Positions 11,789-23,522 of a DNA stretch of 64,000 bases are shown here, in pieces. Under the pieces are notes generated by a model. The model saw only the letters and a list, made by a program, of their open reading frames with translations, was not told where the DNA came from and made no database searches. The position numbers and the translations under genes are program-made. Numbering within the stretch: the stretch's first letter is position 1; each line of letters starts with the position of its first letter. The stretch covers positions 58,537,369 through 58,601,368 of the forward strand of contig OX442314.1 in assembly GCA_949358305.1 (NCBI GenBank), written 5' to 3'. This DNA comes from Strigamia acuminata (Eukaryota > Arthropoda > Chilopoda > Geophilomorpha > Linotaeniidae).

Positions 11789-12172
11789 TTACAGAGCAAT
11801 TGCTTTTTTTGGCTTTTTTAAATTTACTAACAACTCTTCAAAGATACCTCCAGGAGCAGGAATTTCAGGATTTTCCGGATTTTCATGTTCCTGAATGTCA
11901 TGATTTTCAGGTTCCTGAAGTGCATGAAGTTCCTGATTTTCTAGAATTTCCAATTGCGTGACTGCAAAATCAATGTAGCCATCTGTTAGGTGAGCCATAG
12001 CATTTAAAAATTGCTGAATGCTGAATTCTCCAGTTTCCAGCCTTTCATTTCCTCGAGTAATGTTCACTGAGTTGTAGTGCAATCGATTGTCCAACGGCAT
12101 CGCGCTGGTGAATGGCACAGTCCTGCTTTTATATCGGCTTTTATATCCCACACTGTATGAACATATACACAC
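11789..12172 (-). pseudogene. Paralogue of the MULE relic's C-terminal tail
   Basis: The minus frame reads ERLETGEFSIQQFLNAMAHL then TDGYIDF, which parallels SRLDSGYYSVFQFLIATAHA and ADGLI at 8273-8485. A low-complexity Glu/Pro/Asn tail follows (HDIQEHENPENPEI), encoded by an irregular GTTCCTGA/ATTTTC repeat. It is only the C-terminal part of the relative and has no catalytic region, so I read it as a fragment of a second copy. Confidence 0.45.
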
Positions 12173-12960
12173 AGACCTGTACTTTGTGTCTTTTATGCTT
12201 TTTATCTCTTATCTCCGAAAAAGTAGGCTTAAAAACCATTCCCATGTTTCCATGTTAAGCGAGGAACGAAAATGAATTGTGACGTCACTAACTCTGCTTC
12301 CTAGTCCGAATCAAACTCGTACTCGCAGATCAAAGATTCAAACAATTAACATCTGCTTGGTCAATTTGGTGAAAACGGTGAAATCTTAATTCAGAGCTAT
12401 TCAAAAAACTTCTCATTTGTTTCATTTCATTTCATGGAATTAAGTGAAATCAAAACCTTAATTCTCGTAACTGAACATGGCAAATAATAATAATAGCGCC
12501 GGGCTCGGACGGGCAAGATGGCGTTTCATTGCTTGCGCATCTCGACATCTCGATGAATAACGGAGCTTGTTGTGCGAAATTGGACAAGGTATGCGCTTAA
12601 ATAATAAAATGAAACGGCGAATAGCAACATAACACTAATATTCTTTATTTTTCAGCCATGGTGCACACATTCGAATTTGCTATTTCCAACACTTTTAAAT
12701 TTCTGCTTGACGAAATGACCCAGTCACCAAAATTATTGCCGTCAATCACTCAATTGATGCAGATTTTGTTGTTTTCTCTTCCAATCCCAGCACTTTATAT
12801 TCAATTTTCATTTTTGCGAGTAAATCAAATTAATTTGAAAGAATATGAATTTTCCAGGTGGTTTACCCTCAGAAAGATGCATTTTATATTCACAAAGATA
12901 TTTTTTTTATTAGATCTACACACAAATACAATTAGATAAAAAGAAAATTAGAAACCCAGA
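12173..12960. other. Spacer with short repeat fragments
   Basis: At 12657-12692 the text TGGTGCACACATTCGAATTT matches the dispersed repeat of copies A-C for about 35 bp. Otherwise it is AT-rich with no supported gene. Confidence 0.5.
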
Positions 12961-12969
12961 GCCTATTTA

Positions 12970-13700
12970 TCAATCAATGTGGGGTGCATCTTGTCTTCTT
13001 TTAGCGATCCTTATCCTCTTTTCCAGCTCGTCTCGCTTTGGCTTTAGTCTCTCACCAAACAAATTCTGGGGCTCTTCAACAATATTTGGTTGCTTGTTAA
13101 CAATAATTGGTTGCTCTTCAACAGTAACCGATTGCTCATTGCCGTGTGATGATGAAATAAGTCCCGCCTCCAACAAATAATACATGTGCGCAACCGATTT
13201 TGAATGCGACATGTTTTTTGCAATCATTTCTTGAAGATCCTGACTTGTTTGCGTTTATATGAGGCGGAATTTCAAAACCAATTGAACGGCAGTACGTACT
13301 CAAGTGTTGCTTCATACCTATGTTGAGCGCAGATGCAACTGCGTCAGTTTTTATCGTTTTTTTATGTTTTTCAATCTGTAAAAATTAATTTCTTTTTACA
13401 ATTTCTGTAATATTTAAAAAATATGATCTACTTACTACGTATAATGATTGCATTGACTTTTATATAGTCAAATGCAGGCAGTTTTGGGGTTTCTATGTGT
13501 TTGTTAGCATTACATTTGTTGTCAGTCAATGCATGTAACTTTAAATCAACATTATGGAAAATTTCTTGCACTAAAATTCTAGTGTATGTGGCAGGCTTAT
13601 GTCTTGAATGCCAACACATATTTAAGTCATGAGTGTTTATCTGCACACCACTTCCTATAGGATGTTTAACTACTACTGAGTAGTAGTACACCTTTTTATC
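12970..13700 (-). pseudogene. BEN-domain gene fragment, two or three exons
   Basis: The exon at 13700-13440 (minus) reads KHPIGSGVQINTHDLNMC, KPATYTRILVQEIF and NKCNANKHIETPKLPAFD, matching a BEN domain (the IGSG start, the KPTxYTR helix and the SNAxKD-like segment). BEN domains bind DNA or chromatin. A GTAAGT donor follows on the minus strand near 13435, and an acceptor TTTTTACAG near 13385 leads to an exon with IEKHKKTIKTDAVASALNIG. Further down an open frame (13227-12970) has a short repeated acidic motif (QPIIVNKQPNIVEEP) and a basic end. No start or complete gene is seen, and frame changes exist between exons 2 and 3. Confidence 0.6.
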
Positions 13701-13976
13701 AAAATTAATGCATAATAGGGGTGCTGGTTAGATAGTCAACCATGAGATTTCGGGCTGCTAATAGATCTTGTGCGTTGCGGTGCACCATAAAGTCGCACTT
13801 CAAAAACTTCTGGTTGAGACAGAAGCTTGTTCACTTTTGAAGGCGAAAGTAATTCTAATTGCGATAATTTGGTGAGTTAAGAAACCTTTGGTCACATGCT
13901 CAGGGTCTAGAGCCAAATAGTCCAAAACAGGTGACAAATGGGAGATATTCTAATGAGTTAGATGCGCATAAATTAA

Positions 13977-14160
13977 TTACATAATAGAATTCTCATGATA
14001 AATGCCTGAAACCAGCTTCTGTTTTGCTATCAAGTTTTCCCATTTATGTCGTTCAATTGAAAACTCAGTTGGTATCCAAATCATCATCACTGATGATTCA
14101 TCAGACACTCCTAAACAACTAAAATCATACCAATCTTTACAAAACCTGCATTCAACATAA
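13977..14160 (-). pseudogene. PHD-like / YqaJ-tail-like fragment
   Basis: The minus frame reads VECRFCKDWYDFSCLGVSDE, similar to the middle of a PHD finger (CxxCxxWYHxxC with His replaced by Asp), followed by IWIPTEFSIERHKWENLI, which recalls the WTP segment of YqaJ nucleases. The frame starts exactly where the TIR element (14163) begins, so the upstream part was displaced by that insertion or lost. Which of the two domain readings is right cannot be decided here. Confidence 0.35.
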
Positions 14161-14336
14161 TAGGTGCATTCAAAGTCAAATGAATTATTTGACTGAAATG
14201 ACTGATTTGACTGATTTGACTGATTTGACTTAACAGTCACAGGAAATGATGCAATTTACATCATCAGATGATAATCGAAATTTGAAAAATCATAATCTGC
14301 TTATTTTCATGATTTTTTACAAGCTTTTCAAGACTT

Positions 14337-14755
14337 CACCCAGTTTTTGACGATTTTTGACGATTTTTACACAGTTTTTGACGATTTTTACCGAGGCTTT
14401 CACGATTTTTACCCAGTTTGTCACGATTTTTACCCTTTTCACCCAGTTTTTCACGATTTTTCACAATTTTTACCCTGTTTTTCACATTACATAATTTTTA
14501 CCCAGTTTTTCATGATTTTACACGATTTTTACCCGGTTTTTCATTATTTTACACGATTTTTACTCGGTTTTTCATTATTTTACACGATTTTTACCCAGTT
14601 TTTCACGATTTTACATGATTTTTATCGTTTTTCACGATTTTACACGATATTTACCGAGTTTTTCACAATTTTTATCTTGTTTTTCACGATTTTTTACGAT
14701 TTTCACCCAGTTTTTCATGATTTTTACCTAGTTTTTAATGATTTATTTTATCCAT
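14337..14755. repeat. Satellite array, about 20-22-bp unit
   Basis: Variants of GATTTTTACCCAGTTTTTCAC repeat about 18 times. The open frames over it (His-Asp-Phe-Tyr periodicity) are a by-product of the repeat and not a gene. Confidence 0.9.
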
Positions 14756-15290
14756 TTTTACATATATAAAAAATATGTTTTAAAATCTGTTAAAAAGCAT
14801 GCATTTTTTTAAAAAAATATTTACTAAATAGCACTCATGTATTTTTTAATATTTACAGAAAAACATTCATTTATTTAAAAAATATTAATTTAATATGTTC
14901 ACAAAAAAATTAACTTACTTTAATATATTCACAAAAAAAAAACATATTTCATTTAATTTATTTAATTTAATTTAATTTAATCCAATATATTTACTAAAAA
15001 ATTAACTCTTCATAAAAATAAAAATATTAATGTTGAAAAAGTACTATTTTCACTAAAAAAAAATCCACTGCCCAGTGGAAATGCTCAAAACATAAATTAC
15101 ATGCAAACGAGGTTCAATGTTTGCAGGTTAGTAGCGCTCTTATAATTAGGTGAGTAAAATGCTAACACAACACTAAGCTAGTTTACAATAATATTCAATG
15201 AATAAATTCAAAAAAAAATTCAAAAATTCAAATAAATCAAGAAAATCTTCAAAAATGATGTTTTCAAGAAGTTGAAAGGTTTGTGAAGTC
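14756..15290. other. AT-rich interior of the TIR element
   Basis: Long A/T runs with short ATTTAATTTA repeats at about 14950-14985 and no gene. Confidence 0.7.
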
Positions 15291-15929
15291 ATCTGGTGCA
15301 CTTCACATGCTTTTTCTTGAAAATCTGGTCCAAAATATCCATAATTCTACTGGTTGAAATATCCGAAACAATCCACACACTTCACGTGTATTTTTCTGGT
15401 CAAAATGTCCGAAATTCGCAATTTTCGCTGGTCTATGGTGTCCAAATCGATTCCCACACTTCACGTGTGTTTTCCTCTCGAAATTTGGGTCCAAAAAACG
15501 TCCAAAAACATGCAAAACGTTCAAAAATGCCTCGCACGAGTCCAAATAGTACAAATCGTCGTCTGGGCGCTTTCTGTGCTGCACGGCACGTCCTTCGCGA
15601 ACGTTTCGGCGACGTTCCTCGTCGATTAGCGGTCGACGCCGCGAACGTGTCGGAAATGTGCGGCCCTGGCAATCGTACGATCGGCGTGCGCTCGAAAACA
15701 TAAATTTGTGTTTAAAAATGTCAGCAATTACTAACCTTGCTTTTGCCTAAGTATGGCTGTTCAGCTAGGTAATGAGCACTGCTCATTTCTTGAGTCCTTG
15801 ACCAGTTTCTTATTGGATTCCTCTTTTCATGATAGACTGACTGGGGGCGTCCATCTTGAATGACTTATTCCAGTGGCCAAATAATTCGTGTGCTCAGCCA
15901 TGATTGGAGGAATTTTTCCATCAGCCACT

Positions 15930-15964
15930 TATTGATAAGTCATGATTGGAGTGACTTATCAATA
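15930..15964. repeat. 13-bp perfect inverted repeat
   Basis: TATTGATAAGTCA at 15930-15942 and TGACTTATCAATA at 15952-15964 are exact reverse complements around a 9-nt loop, inside the right part of the TIR element. Confidence 0.85.
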
Positions 15965-16329
15965 GGCCACTTATTGCAATTGAATTATCTTTTCAGTGAT
16001 GTAAATTACATCATTTCCTGTGGCTGGTAAGATATTTCAGCCACATCAGCCAAATAATTGTTCACTTTGTATGGAGTTTAACCAAATGACTTACATGAAT
16101 TATTGATAATTCAGATTATGATAAGTCAAATTTGGATTTTAACTTTGAATGCACCTAATGTCTACCATCATTTTTTTTTTTGCAAAAACAGAAAGTCTTA
16201 CTTTTTAGTGGACGTTTTCTTATGTTTGATTGATTGGCTAGTTCATTGGCTATTACTTTTCTACTATTTTGTGGAAGATTTCTTAGTTTGTAACATGGGT
16301 TTGTTAAAGATGGAATTTTGACAGGTGAA

Positions 16330-17685
16330 AGTTGGACAGGTGTTTCCGTGCTTTCACTTCTAGCAAATGCTATTTCTTCTTTAGTTCTTTAATGGCAAAG
16401 CCCACAGGCAGTTGATCCACTTAGGAGCTGTAATAATAATACAAATATTATATATTATATTATATTATATTATATATTATATAGCAATGATAATTACTTA
16501 CTTGCACAACTCTATTAACACTCATTTTCTGAAATTGATTAGGATGGATGGTTGTTAATTTAGGAACAATTTTTAGTTCTCCATTTTGTTTGTTACGCTC
16601 CAACAAACGATCAAAGAAATCATAATTGACCGATTCCCATTGTACTAAAAATTGAATCAAAAAATTAATTATTTTACTTTAAATTAATTTTCCGAACACA
16701 TACAATACACTTTTTGACTTTTTCAATGTGGTTTCTAATGCATTTCCACTCATGCACATAGTCGCCAAACATATATGTGTCTGCCACTATCTGTTGGATT
16801 AACAATTTTATTTATTGTAGCATTAATTTTTACATTAATGCTCAATTCTTTCCAAGCCTTCTTATTTGTTGAGGCCCCATCACAACTTATGCCCATAGTT
16901 ACGCTTAAAATTAATCTCGACAAAACAAGCTACAGGTTGAAACCAACTTTTTAGAAATGGAGACTAGACATGAAGACATGAAGGCTAGTGCATGATCTGG
17001 TAGTTGAATCTGTAAGTTTCTTTTTTTCCTTTGACGATCCAATGGTAAAAGATTTTTCGATTCCTTTTGATGAAGTCTTAGCAGACACTACACCTACCTT
17101 CATCATTGTAGCTATACCGAATAGCATTCTAAAAAAACAATCATGTGCTGACCATTCTTCTAAAGCATTCTGGTTTTGAAATCAAAGTTGCTATGGAAAA
17201 AACTATTTCTTGTAGTTTTCAGCAGATCGCATGGGTCAAGGATGAAGTACAGATCTCTTGCCTCATTCGCAGAAAACAGGTTTTTGGTTTTATAATTGTT
17301 TTCTTTGTCTGCACTTAGACATTGAAAAGTTTGCCATTGGTTTTGTGGCCATCACCAACAAGTGCAAGAACTCAAATATCGTGCAGTTCAAGTTCACAAA
17401 CAGCACTCCATAACTTTGCCACTAACTCCTTTGCTTGAATATTTTTTACGGGATAATGCGCAAAAGGCCACAACAAATTTGATGAAATTCTTTGAACCAT
17501 GAACTGCAGCATGTGTGTTGCTAATTGTGGTGTAGCAGTTTCAACATTTGTTGTCAGTGCCTGATTTCTGTAGCAAAGGTGTCATTGCTGATGAAGCCTA
17601 CCAATTGTCCACTATGTTTGTCATACATAAGATCATCCTTACTTTTCATTTTGTCAAAGATTAACGTCACATACCGGGCATCATC
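16330..17685 (-). pseudogene. P/THAP9-type transposase, central part, broken
   Basis: Reading minus from the copia junction at 17685: ARYVTLIFDKMKSKDDLMYD and KHSGQLVGF, the region of the first catalytic Asp in P-type transposases. Then ATHMLQFMVQRISSN, PVKNIQAKELVAKLWSAVCE, NYKTKNLFSANEARDLYFIL with DPCDLLKTTRN, WESVNYDFFDRLLERN, LKIVPKLTTIHP and LLSGSTACGL, all in the order of the family. Several stops and frame changes kill it. Two gaps have consensus splice signals: GTAAGT with acceptor TTATTACAG near 16500-16430, and a GT..TTTTTAG interval near 16700-16640. It is continued to the right of the copia insertion at 23523. Confidence 0.8.
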
Positions 17686-17893
17686 TGTTAGATTTAATCT
17701 ATTGTTACAAATTGTCAATAGTTTTAACGTTATCAAATGTGTGAACGTTGCACGCACGTAATGCACGTGCAATTGAATTGTTGTAAAAATACCGTAGAGT
17801 AAAGACGTGTTTTATGTTTCATCCTACCGTGTGCAACTCTCATTTCATTACTTGGACATTCGAAATCTTTGTGGAACCGAATAGGAACCAACA
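17686..17893 (+). repeat. copia 5' LTR
   Basis: 208 bp, TGTTAG..CCAACA. Matches 23310-23517 except at one position near the 3' end (CCGAATAG here, CCAAATAG there). Confidence 0.95.
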
Positions 17894-17895
17894 AG

Positions 17896-17905
17896 TGGTA
17901 GCAGA
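17896..17905 (+). promoter_or_regulatory. Primer-binding site, initiator-Met tRNA type
   Basis: TGGTAGCAGA, two bases after the LTR, is complementary to the 3' end of animal initiator methionine tRNA (ending TCTGCTACCA), the usual primer of copia elements. The match weakens after ten bases. Confidence 0.75.
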
Positions 17906-18019
17906 AGGCCGGTTTTCTTCGAAAAGAAGTATCCACGGCACTCAGACGACATTTTTCGAAGATTCGAGTGAGAACGAAGTGCGCACGTGACGGAATTCGA
18001 AAATCGAACGTCGTGAAAA

Positions 18020-19471
18020 ATGGCGGATGCGATTTCGGGCGGTTCGTTGAATCGGATTGATCTTCTTACACCGGAGAACTATTTCATCTGGCAGTTTAAG
18101 GTTGGAACTTTATTAGCAGCTAAAAGTTTGAAAGACATGATCACGGAACCAGCGGTGGTAGAACCGGTGGTGGGCGCTGCGGGTTACGCAGATAATCTCG
18201 TGAAATATAACACATGGGTGAAAAACAACAACGAGGCACTTGGCATCATTATTTTGACCGTTTCGAACGAGGAAGCGACGAATTGCATGGGGAAAACCAG
18301 TGCAAAAGAAGTTTGGGATGCGTTAAAAGCGCTGTACGCCGGAACGACGGAGGAACGTCAAATCGACGCGGCGGCAGAATTGTGCGAATTACGTATGAAA
18401 TACGACGAGGGAATTGACAGCTACTTGAACAGGGCGAAGTCAATTCAATCGAGAGCCAAGGCAGTCGGACGTGACATAAAAGATCGCGAATTGATGATGT
18501 ACGTGACGCGTGGTCTCGTGACGAGATTTTCCCACATTGCAAGGAATTTTCGGTCGAATGCAGCCGCAACAATCGAAGAGCTGCGACGTGAATTAAAAAT
18601 GGAGGACCAATGGTCAACGTTTAATTCGAAAGGAGCAGCGACGGAAAGCGGGACAGTGGCATTCAAGGCACAAGTCGGAAAAAATTCGGGAGGCAGGAAA
18701 ACAAAAGATGGGACAAAATTTGTTTGTTATGAGTGTGGCAAAAGTGGCCATATTGCCAAAGACTGTTGGCAGCGCCATCCAGAGAAGCGCCCCACGAAAA
18801 TGACGCAGAGACCGAAGGAGGCGGCAAAAATGGCGCTGGCCGAAGTGGAATTTGCAACAATACAGCACGCGCTAGTAGTTGAATTGGAATCGAGCGATCA
18901 CCTTGACGACTGGATTTTAGATTCAGGAGCTTCTGTGCACATGTCAAGCAAGCGCGAGCTGTTTAAAACGTTTGTTGAGATGGAGACAACAATAACCACA
19001 GCCAAGAAAGGTGTGAAGCTTCTAGCGACGGGAAAAGGAAGCATAATTTTGGATTGTCAACTCGACGGAGCGGCAACAATGAAGATTTTGCTGCAAGACG
19101 TGCTCTTTGTTCCAGAGCTGAAGGGGAACTTGCTCTCAATTCCGCGCTTGACGGCAAAGAATTACACCGTACAATTCAGAAGAAACTGGGCGGACATTAA
19201 TAGTCCAGTTGGAGAGACGATTGGAAAAGGAGCAAAGTGTGGCACCATGTATTTATTGCAACTGAAAAAAGAAGAGCAAGCGAATGCGGTTGCCACGACA
19301 ACTAAACAAACCAAGGAAATATGGCATAAACGATTGTGTCATGCAAACGAGCGAACAATCGACAAGATGACCAACAAGGAATTGGTTTACGGGTTGGAGT
19401 ACAACAATGCACCATTGGAGAAGTGCACCGCGTGCGTACTCGGAAAAATGACAAAGAGCCCATACAAACGA
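18020..19471 (+). CDS. copia gag, protease and start of integrase
   Basis: Starts at ATG 18020 after the leader. Residues 1-220 form the copia gag region (ENYFIWQFKVGTLL). A CCHC knuckle, CYECGKSGHIAKDC, begins at about residue 236. The retropepsin motif WILDSGASVHMSS has its catalytic Asp at about residue 301. The integrase zinc-binding segment follows (IWHKRLCHANERTID, then CTACVLGK). The frame is intact up to the insertion of a solo LTR at 19472, which adds foreign codons and a stop at 19529-19531. The rest of the protein resumes in the same frame at 20537, so the break is secondary. The product would be a cytoplasmic polyprotein cleaved by its own protease. Confidence 0.92.
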
Positions 19472-20536
19472 TGCGGCGATCCGGGTTTTTACTTATTAAA
19501 TTATATAAATTCAATAAGCAATCGTCGGTGAGATGCCGTACAGGACTTCTACTCTGTGGCCAAATGTTTGTCTAGGGGAATGATTTTACACAGAGTAAAG
19601 GAAAAATTAGATTGCTTTAATTGTTCAGAATACAAAGGAGGTATTATTCAAAATGTTTGGGGTCGATCTGGCTTCTTCTTCAACTACACACTCACAGTTG
19701 ACCGTTGGCTCCAAGATGGCGTCGATGGCGTCGTGTGAGCGCGGGATTTTAGCGGAGTAAACTCGACGCTAAAATACGTTGCTAAAATATTCTAAAATCC
19801 TCGCGGAGCAAGCTCAACACGAGAATACGTCTTGCACACAGCGGTTTGATTATTACGGAGCAAGCTCGACGTAACAATCCGTCTTAACACAAATCGCTTG
19901 GTGGAGTTAAACTCGACACAAAGCCTTCAAACTAACAGAGTAAACTCGATGTTAGTTTCACACAGAGATGGCTTAAATTACGTGTAGTAATTCAAGCTAG
20001 AAAGTTGCTATTCCGTACAGTGGGTACAGACCAGCGATGAAACTCAATTCGTCCAAGAATCACAGATCACACTTTGCAGTTTTGGCAGAAGTTTGACACG
20101 GTTGTGAACAGTTTGGAGGTGGAATCAAGAGTGCGGGAAGAGTGGGCCAAAACCGTTTGGCTCACTCCTAAATCTGCTCAGAAAAGCTGCGCAGATGACG
20201 AGTTGCACAAAGATCACACACGGCCGCCTTCGGGTCGTGTGCAACAATTGAGCCGGGCACGCGCGAGGGGAAGGGATGCTCCGCCCAGGCACACGCCTAG
20301 CAGCATCATCAAAGCAATGCACGCTGCAGCGCGATTGGTTGACGCTGTTGCTGGGCCAAAACTTGCTGTAAAACACGATATTATTTGGGTAATATTGTGT
20401 CTTGTTTTATATTTTTATTAATGTATGTTTTATTTCAATTTACATTGAAACAAAACATATAAGCTTGTTGGATATGTTTATAAGACAATTTGGAAATATG
20501 GTGCGCACTCAAATAGGAATATTTGAGGTCACCACA
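19472..20536 (+). repeat. Solo LTR inserted in copia
   Basis: 1065 bp starting TGCGGCGATCCGGG and ending CACCACA, flanked by ACGA on both sides (19468-19471, 20537-20540). Its first 110 bp match the start of the LTRs at 45224 (plus) and 56659 (minus): a TG..CGATCCGGGT start and GTCTAGGG about 100 bp in. It is therefore the same gypsy LTR family as the element ending at 56659. Removing it and one ACGA restores the copia frame exactly. The internal GGAGTAAACTCGA / GGAGCAAGCTCGA motif is repeated several times at 19750-19960. Confidence 0.85.
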
Positions 20537-23189
20537 ACGAATAAACGAGAAGCAATCGGATGATGTTTTGCAACTAATACACATGGATTTGATTGGACCA
20601 TTCAAGACACCATCGATGGGAGGAAGCAGGTACGCTTTTGTAATTACTGAAGACTTTACGCGCAAGAAGTTTGCTTATTTCATGAGCGAGAAATCTCAAA
20701 CATTTGATTTCTTCAAGTCATTTAAAGCAATGGCGGAAAAGCAAACGGGAAACAAATTAAAGCGGATTAGAAGCGACAATGGGGGCGAGTTCGTCAACGA
20801 GAATTTCAAACGTTTATGCGACGAAGAAGGGATTCTGCACGAGCTAACAGTGCCATTCAATGCAGCCAGCAACGGCATTGCGGAGCGTACGAATCGAACG
20901 CTCGTTGAGGCGACACGAACATTGCTTTTGGAATCGGGCCTACCGCAAATATTTTGGGCCGAAGCATTTTCAACGTCGATACACGTAAAAAACCGAACTT
21001 TGACGAAACCAAATGGTGATTTAGTTCCGGAGGAAATGTGGTTAAAACGCAAGCAATCAATAAAACATCTTCGAGTTTTTGGTTGTGAGGCATTCCTGCA
21101 CATCCCAGCAGAGAAGAGGCAAAAGCTTGATCAAAAAGCAAAACGCGGAATATTCGTGGGATATTCGACGGATAGAAAGGCGTTTAGGATTTACGTCCCA
21201 GCAGAAAAGAAAATACAAGAAGGTAGAACGGTGGAATTTAATGAAGAAATTCGAGGGGCGGACATCTTTAATTTGACAAAACCGGACGAGAATAGGCGTT
21301 TTTGTCAAGAATTCGAAGACGAGGCAATTGGAGAAACAAATGCTAACGATGACAACAATGTTCAACAGCCTGCAGTGATTGTTGAAGATGAACAACAAGA
21401 GCTGCAACGAGATCAACCAGCGCAGGTTGGCAGGCCTCGAGGAACAACACAAGCCGTGCTCGAGCAGCGACACGCGGAACAAATGGAGCAGCGTGAGCGA
21501 CAATTGCAACAAGAAGGTGTACGACGATCACAGCGCATCGCAGCACAACATGAAGCAGTAAATGCAGCGGTTGAAGCAGCGAATATAGCATTCGAAGGCG
21601 TTGACGACTTATTTACACCCGAAACATACGAGCAAGCAACAAACTGTGACGACAGAGAGAAGTGGAAAGCGGCGATGGATAGTGAAATAGATTCATTGCA
21701 CGTTAACAACGTTTGGACATTAGTAAAGAAGGAAAAGCAAATGACTACGATAAAGAGCAAATGGATTTATCGGATAAAACTCAACGCAGACAGGAGTGTA
21801 AATAAATACAAGGCAAGATTGGTGGCGGTGGGGTATTCCCAGAGAGCAGGCATAGATTACACGGAAACATTCTCACCAGTTGTGAGAGTCGAATCACTCC
21901 GCATCATTTTATCCATGGTGGCCAAGTACAAATTGATGACGCGTCAGTTTGACATAAAAACAGCCTACCTGTACGGCCTGATTGATGAAACGATTTTCAT
22001 GGAGCAGCCAGAGGGATATGAACAGAAGGACTTGATTTGCAGACTTGAACGAAGCCTGTACGGCCTGAGACAATCAGGGAGATGTTGGAACGAGAGACTG
22101 GACACGGAATTGCAGAAAATTGGCCTGACACCACTAATCAACGACAGGTGTGTGTATATTTACAAGAGAAAAAATGACTTTATTATTCTGGGGGTGTACG
22201 TAGATGACATTTTGGCAGCGTTTACTAGTCAAAAGATATTGGACCGGATTCTAAAGAAGATAAAACGAGTTTTTGAAATTGTTGACTTGGGGGAAGTGCA
22301 TTTTCTTTTGGGAATGGAAATTTCGATAATGGACAACGGAATTCTAATTGGTCAACAAAAATACATAAACGATGTTTTGAAGAGATACGAGCTGATGGAC
22401 GGAGTCACTGCAAACACACCAATGGCTACTGGACAAGACTTAGATGATTTTGAGAAATCGAAAAGAGTCGACCAGCAACTTTATCAGCAAATGATAGGAT
22501 CGCTGATGCACGTGATGATAATATCACGACCGGACATATCATTCGCAATAAGTGCGTTGTCAGCATATTCAAGAGATCCGCGCCAATTACACTTCAGAGC
22601 GGTCAAACGAGTGATGCGATATCTGAAGAAGACGATTGAGATGCGATTGTTTTTCTCAAATGAGGAGGGGAAATTACAAGGATTTGCGGACGCAAGCTGG
22701 AACGTCACCCAAGATGCAAAATCACATACAGGGATGATAGTAAAAATTGGATCAACAACAATAACGTGGAAAACCAAAAAACAACGATTAGTCGCGATGT
22801 CATCGACAGAAAGCGAGATTTTGGCCATCTGCGAATTGCTGAAATCCATAAAATGGGCGCGAGACTTTTTGAGTGAAGTGGGCGAAGGAAGCTGTGTGCA
22901 GAGAAAAGTACCAATCTTCACGGACAGTCAACCAGCAATGCAGATTTTGTGCGGTTCGAACCAGTTTGGAAGAACTAAACATATGAACCGACACTTGATG
23001 TTCATAAGGGACGAGATAAAACTTGGCAACATTGAATTAATCCATTTACCAACAGGTGACATGATTGCTGATTTCCTGACGAAGGCGGTCGCGAAAGACA
23101 AATTCATGGAGGGACGCGACGGCGTGAGTCTGAGAGGAGAAGTTAAGATAAACGAGGACGAAGAGAAGAACGAAGACGAAGACAAATAG
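20537..23189 (+). CDS. copia integrase, reverse transcriptase and RNase H
   Basis: Continues the copia frame. The integrase core shows all three acidic residues (HMDLIGPF, RSDNGGEF, NGIAERTNR). RT follows with WIYRIKLNADRSVNKYKARL, FDIKTAYLYG and the catalytic YVDD at about 22200. RNase H follows with FADASWN, SSTESEI and FTDSQPAM, then a Glu/Asp/Lys-rich end and TAG at 23187. No frame defect was seen. A linker between integrase and RT is Gln/Glu-rich and basic. It would be made only as part of the upstream polyprotein. Confidence 0.93.
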
Positions 23190-23309
23190 TTTTAAGTTCG
23201 AAATAATATTTTATTCATGTTTTTTGTTTTTGTTTTCGAATTTCATTGAATGTTAGTTTTAGTTTTTCTTAATTCATTTTAAAACTTATAAAAATTTGTA
23301 AGGAGGGTT

Positions 23310-23517
23310 TGTTAGATTTAATCTATTGTTACAAATTGTCAATAGTTTTAACGTTATCAAATGTGTGAACGTTGCACGCACGTAATGCACGTGCAATTGA
23401 ATTGTTGTAAAAATACCGTAGAGTAAAGACGTGTTTTATGTTTCATCCTACCGTGTGCAACTCTCATTTCATTACTTGGACATTCGAAATCTTTGTGGAA
23501 CCAAATAGGAACCAACA
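23310..23517 (+). repeat. copia 3' LTR with polypurine tract
   Basis: The 208-bp LTR is preceded by AAGGAGGGTT (23300-23309), the plus-strand priming tract. Right flank TCATC repeats the left flank. Confidence 0.95.
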
Positions 23518-23522
23518 TCATC

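Larger units (their letters stand above)
14163..16155. mobile_element. Non-autonomous TIR element, TA target duplication
   Basis: It begins GGTGCATTCAAAGT at 14163 and ends with the reverse complement ACTTTGAATGCACC at 16155, flanked on both sides by TA (14161-14162 and 16156-16157). A second, subterminal inverted pair (14238-14263 and 15997-16022; CACAGGAAATGATG) matches at 25 of 26 positions. The TA duplication fits the Tc1/mariner type. The interior has no transposase: it holds a 20-bp satellite, AT-rich DNA and a GC-richer block with open frames on both strands (15303-15703) that show no family motif. Confidence 0.75.
17686..23517 (+). mobile_element. Ty1/copia retrotransposon, young, internally interrupted
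   Basis: Two 208-bp LTRs (17686-17893, 23310-23517) differ at one base by my comparison. Both run TG to CA, and the element is flanked by TCATC on each side (17681-17685, 23518-23522). Order inside: primer-binding site, gag, protease, integrase, reverse transcriptase, RNase H, polypurine tract. Integrase before RT defines the copia type. The single gag-pol frame is broken only by a later solo-LTR insertion at 19472. It landed in a P-type transposase relic that reads on the opposite strand. Confidence 0.95.

Noticed and set aside
14347-14769. 140-codon ORF rich in His, Asp, Phe and Tyr
   Set aside because: Pure translation of a roughly 20-bp satellite.
15303-15703. Open frames of about 130 codons on both strands
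   Set aside because: Both strands are open at once in a GC-richer patch, neither has a motif, and diverged short repeats (CACTTCACGTGT) run through the region.
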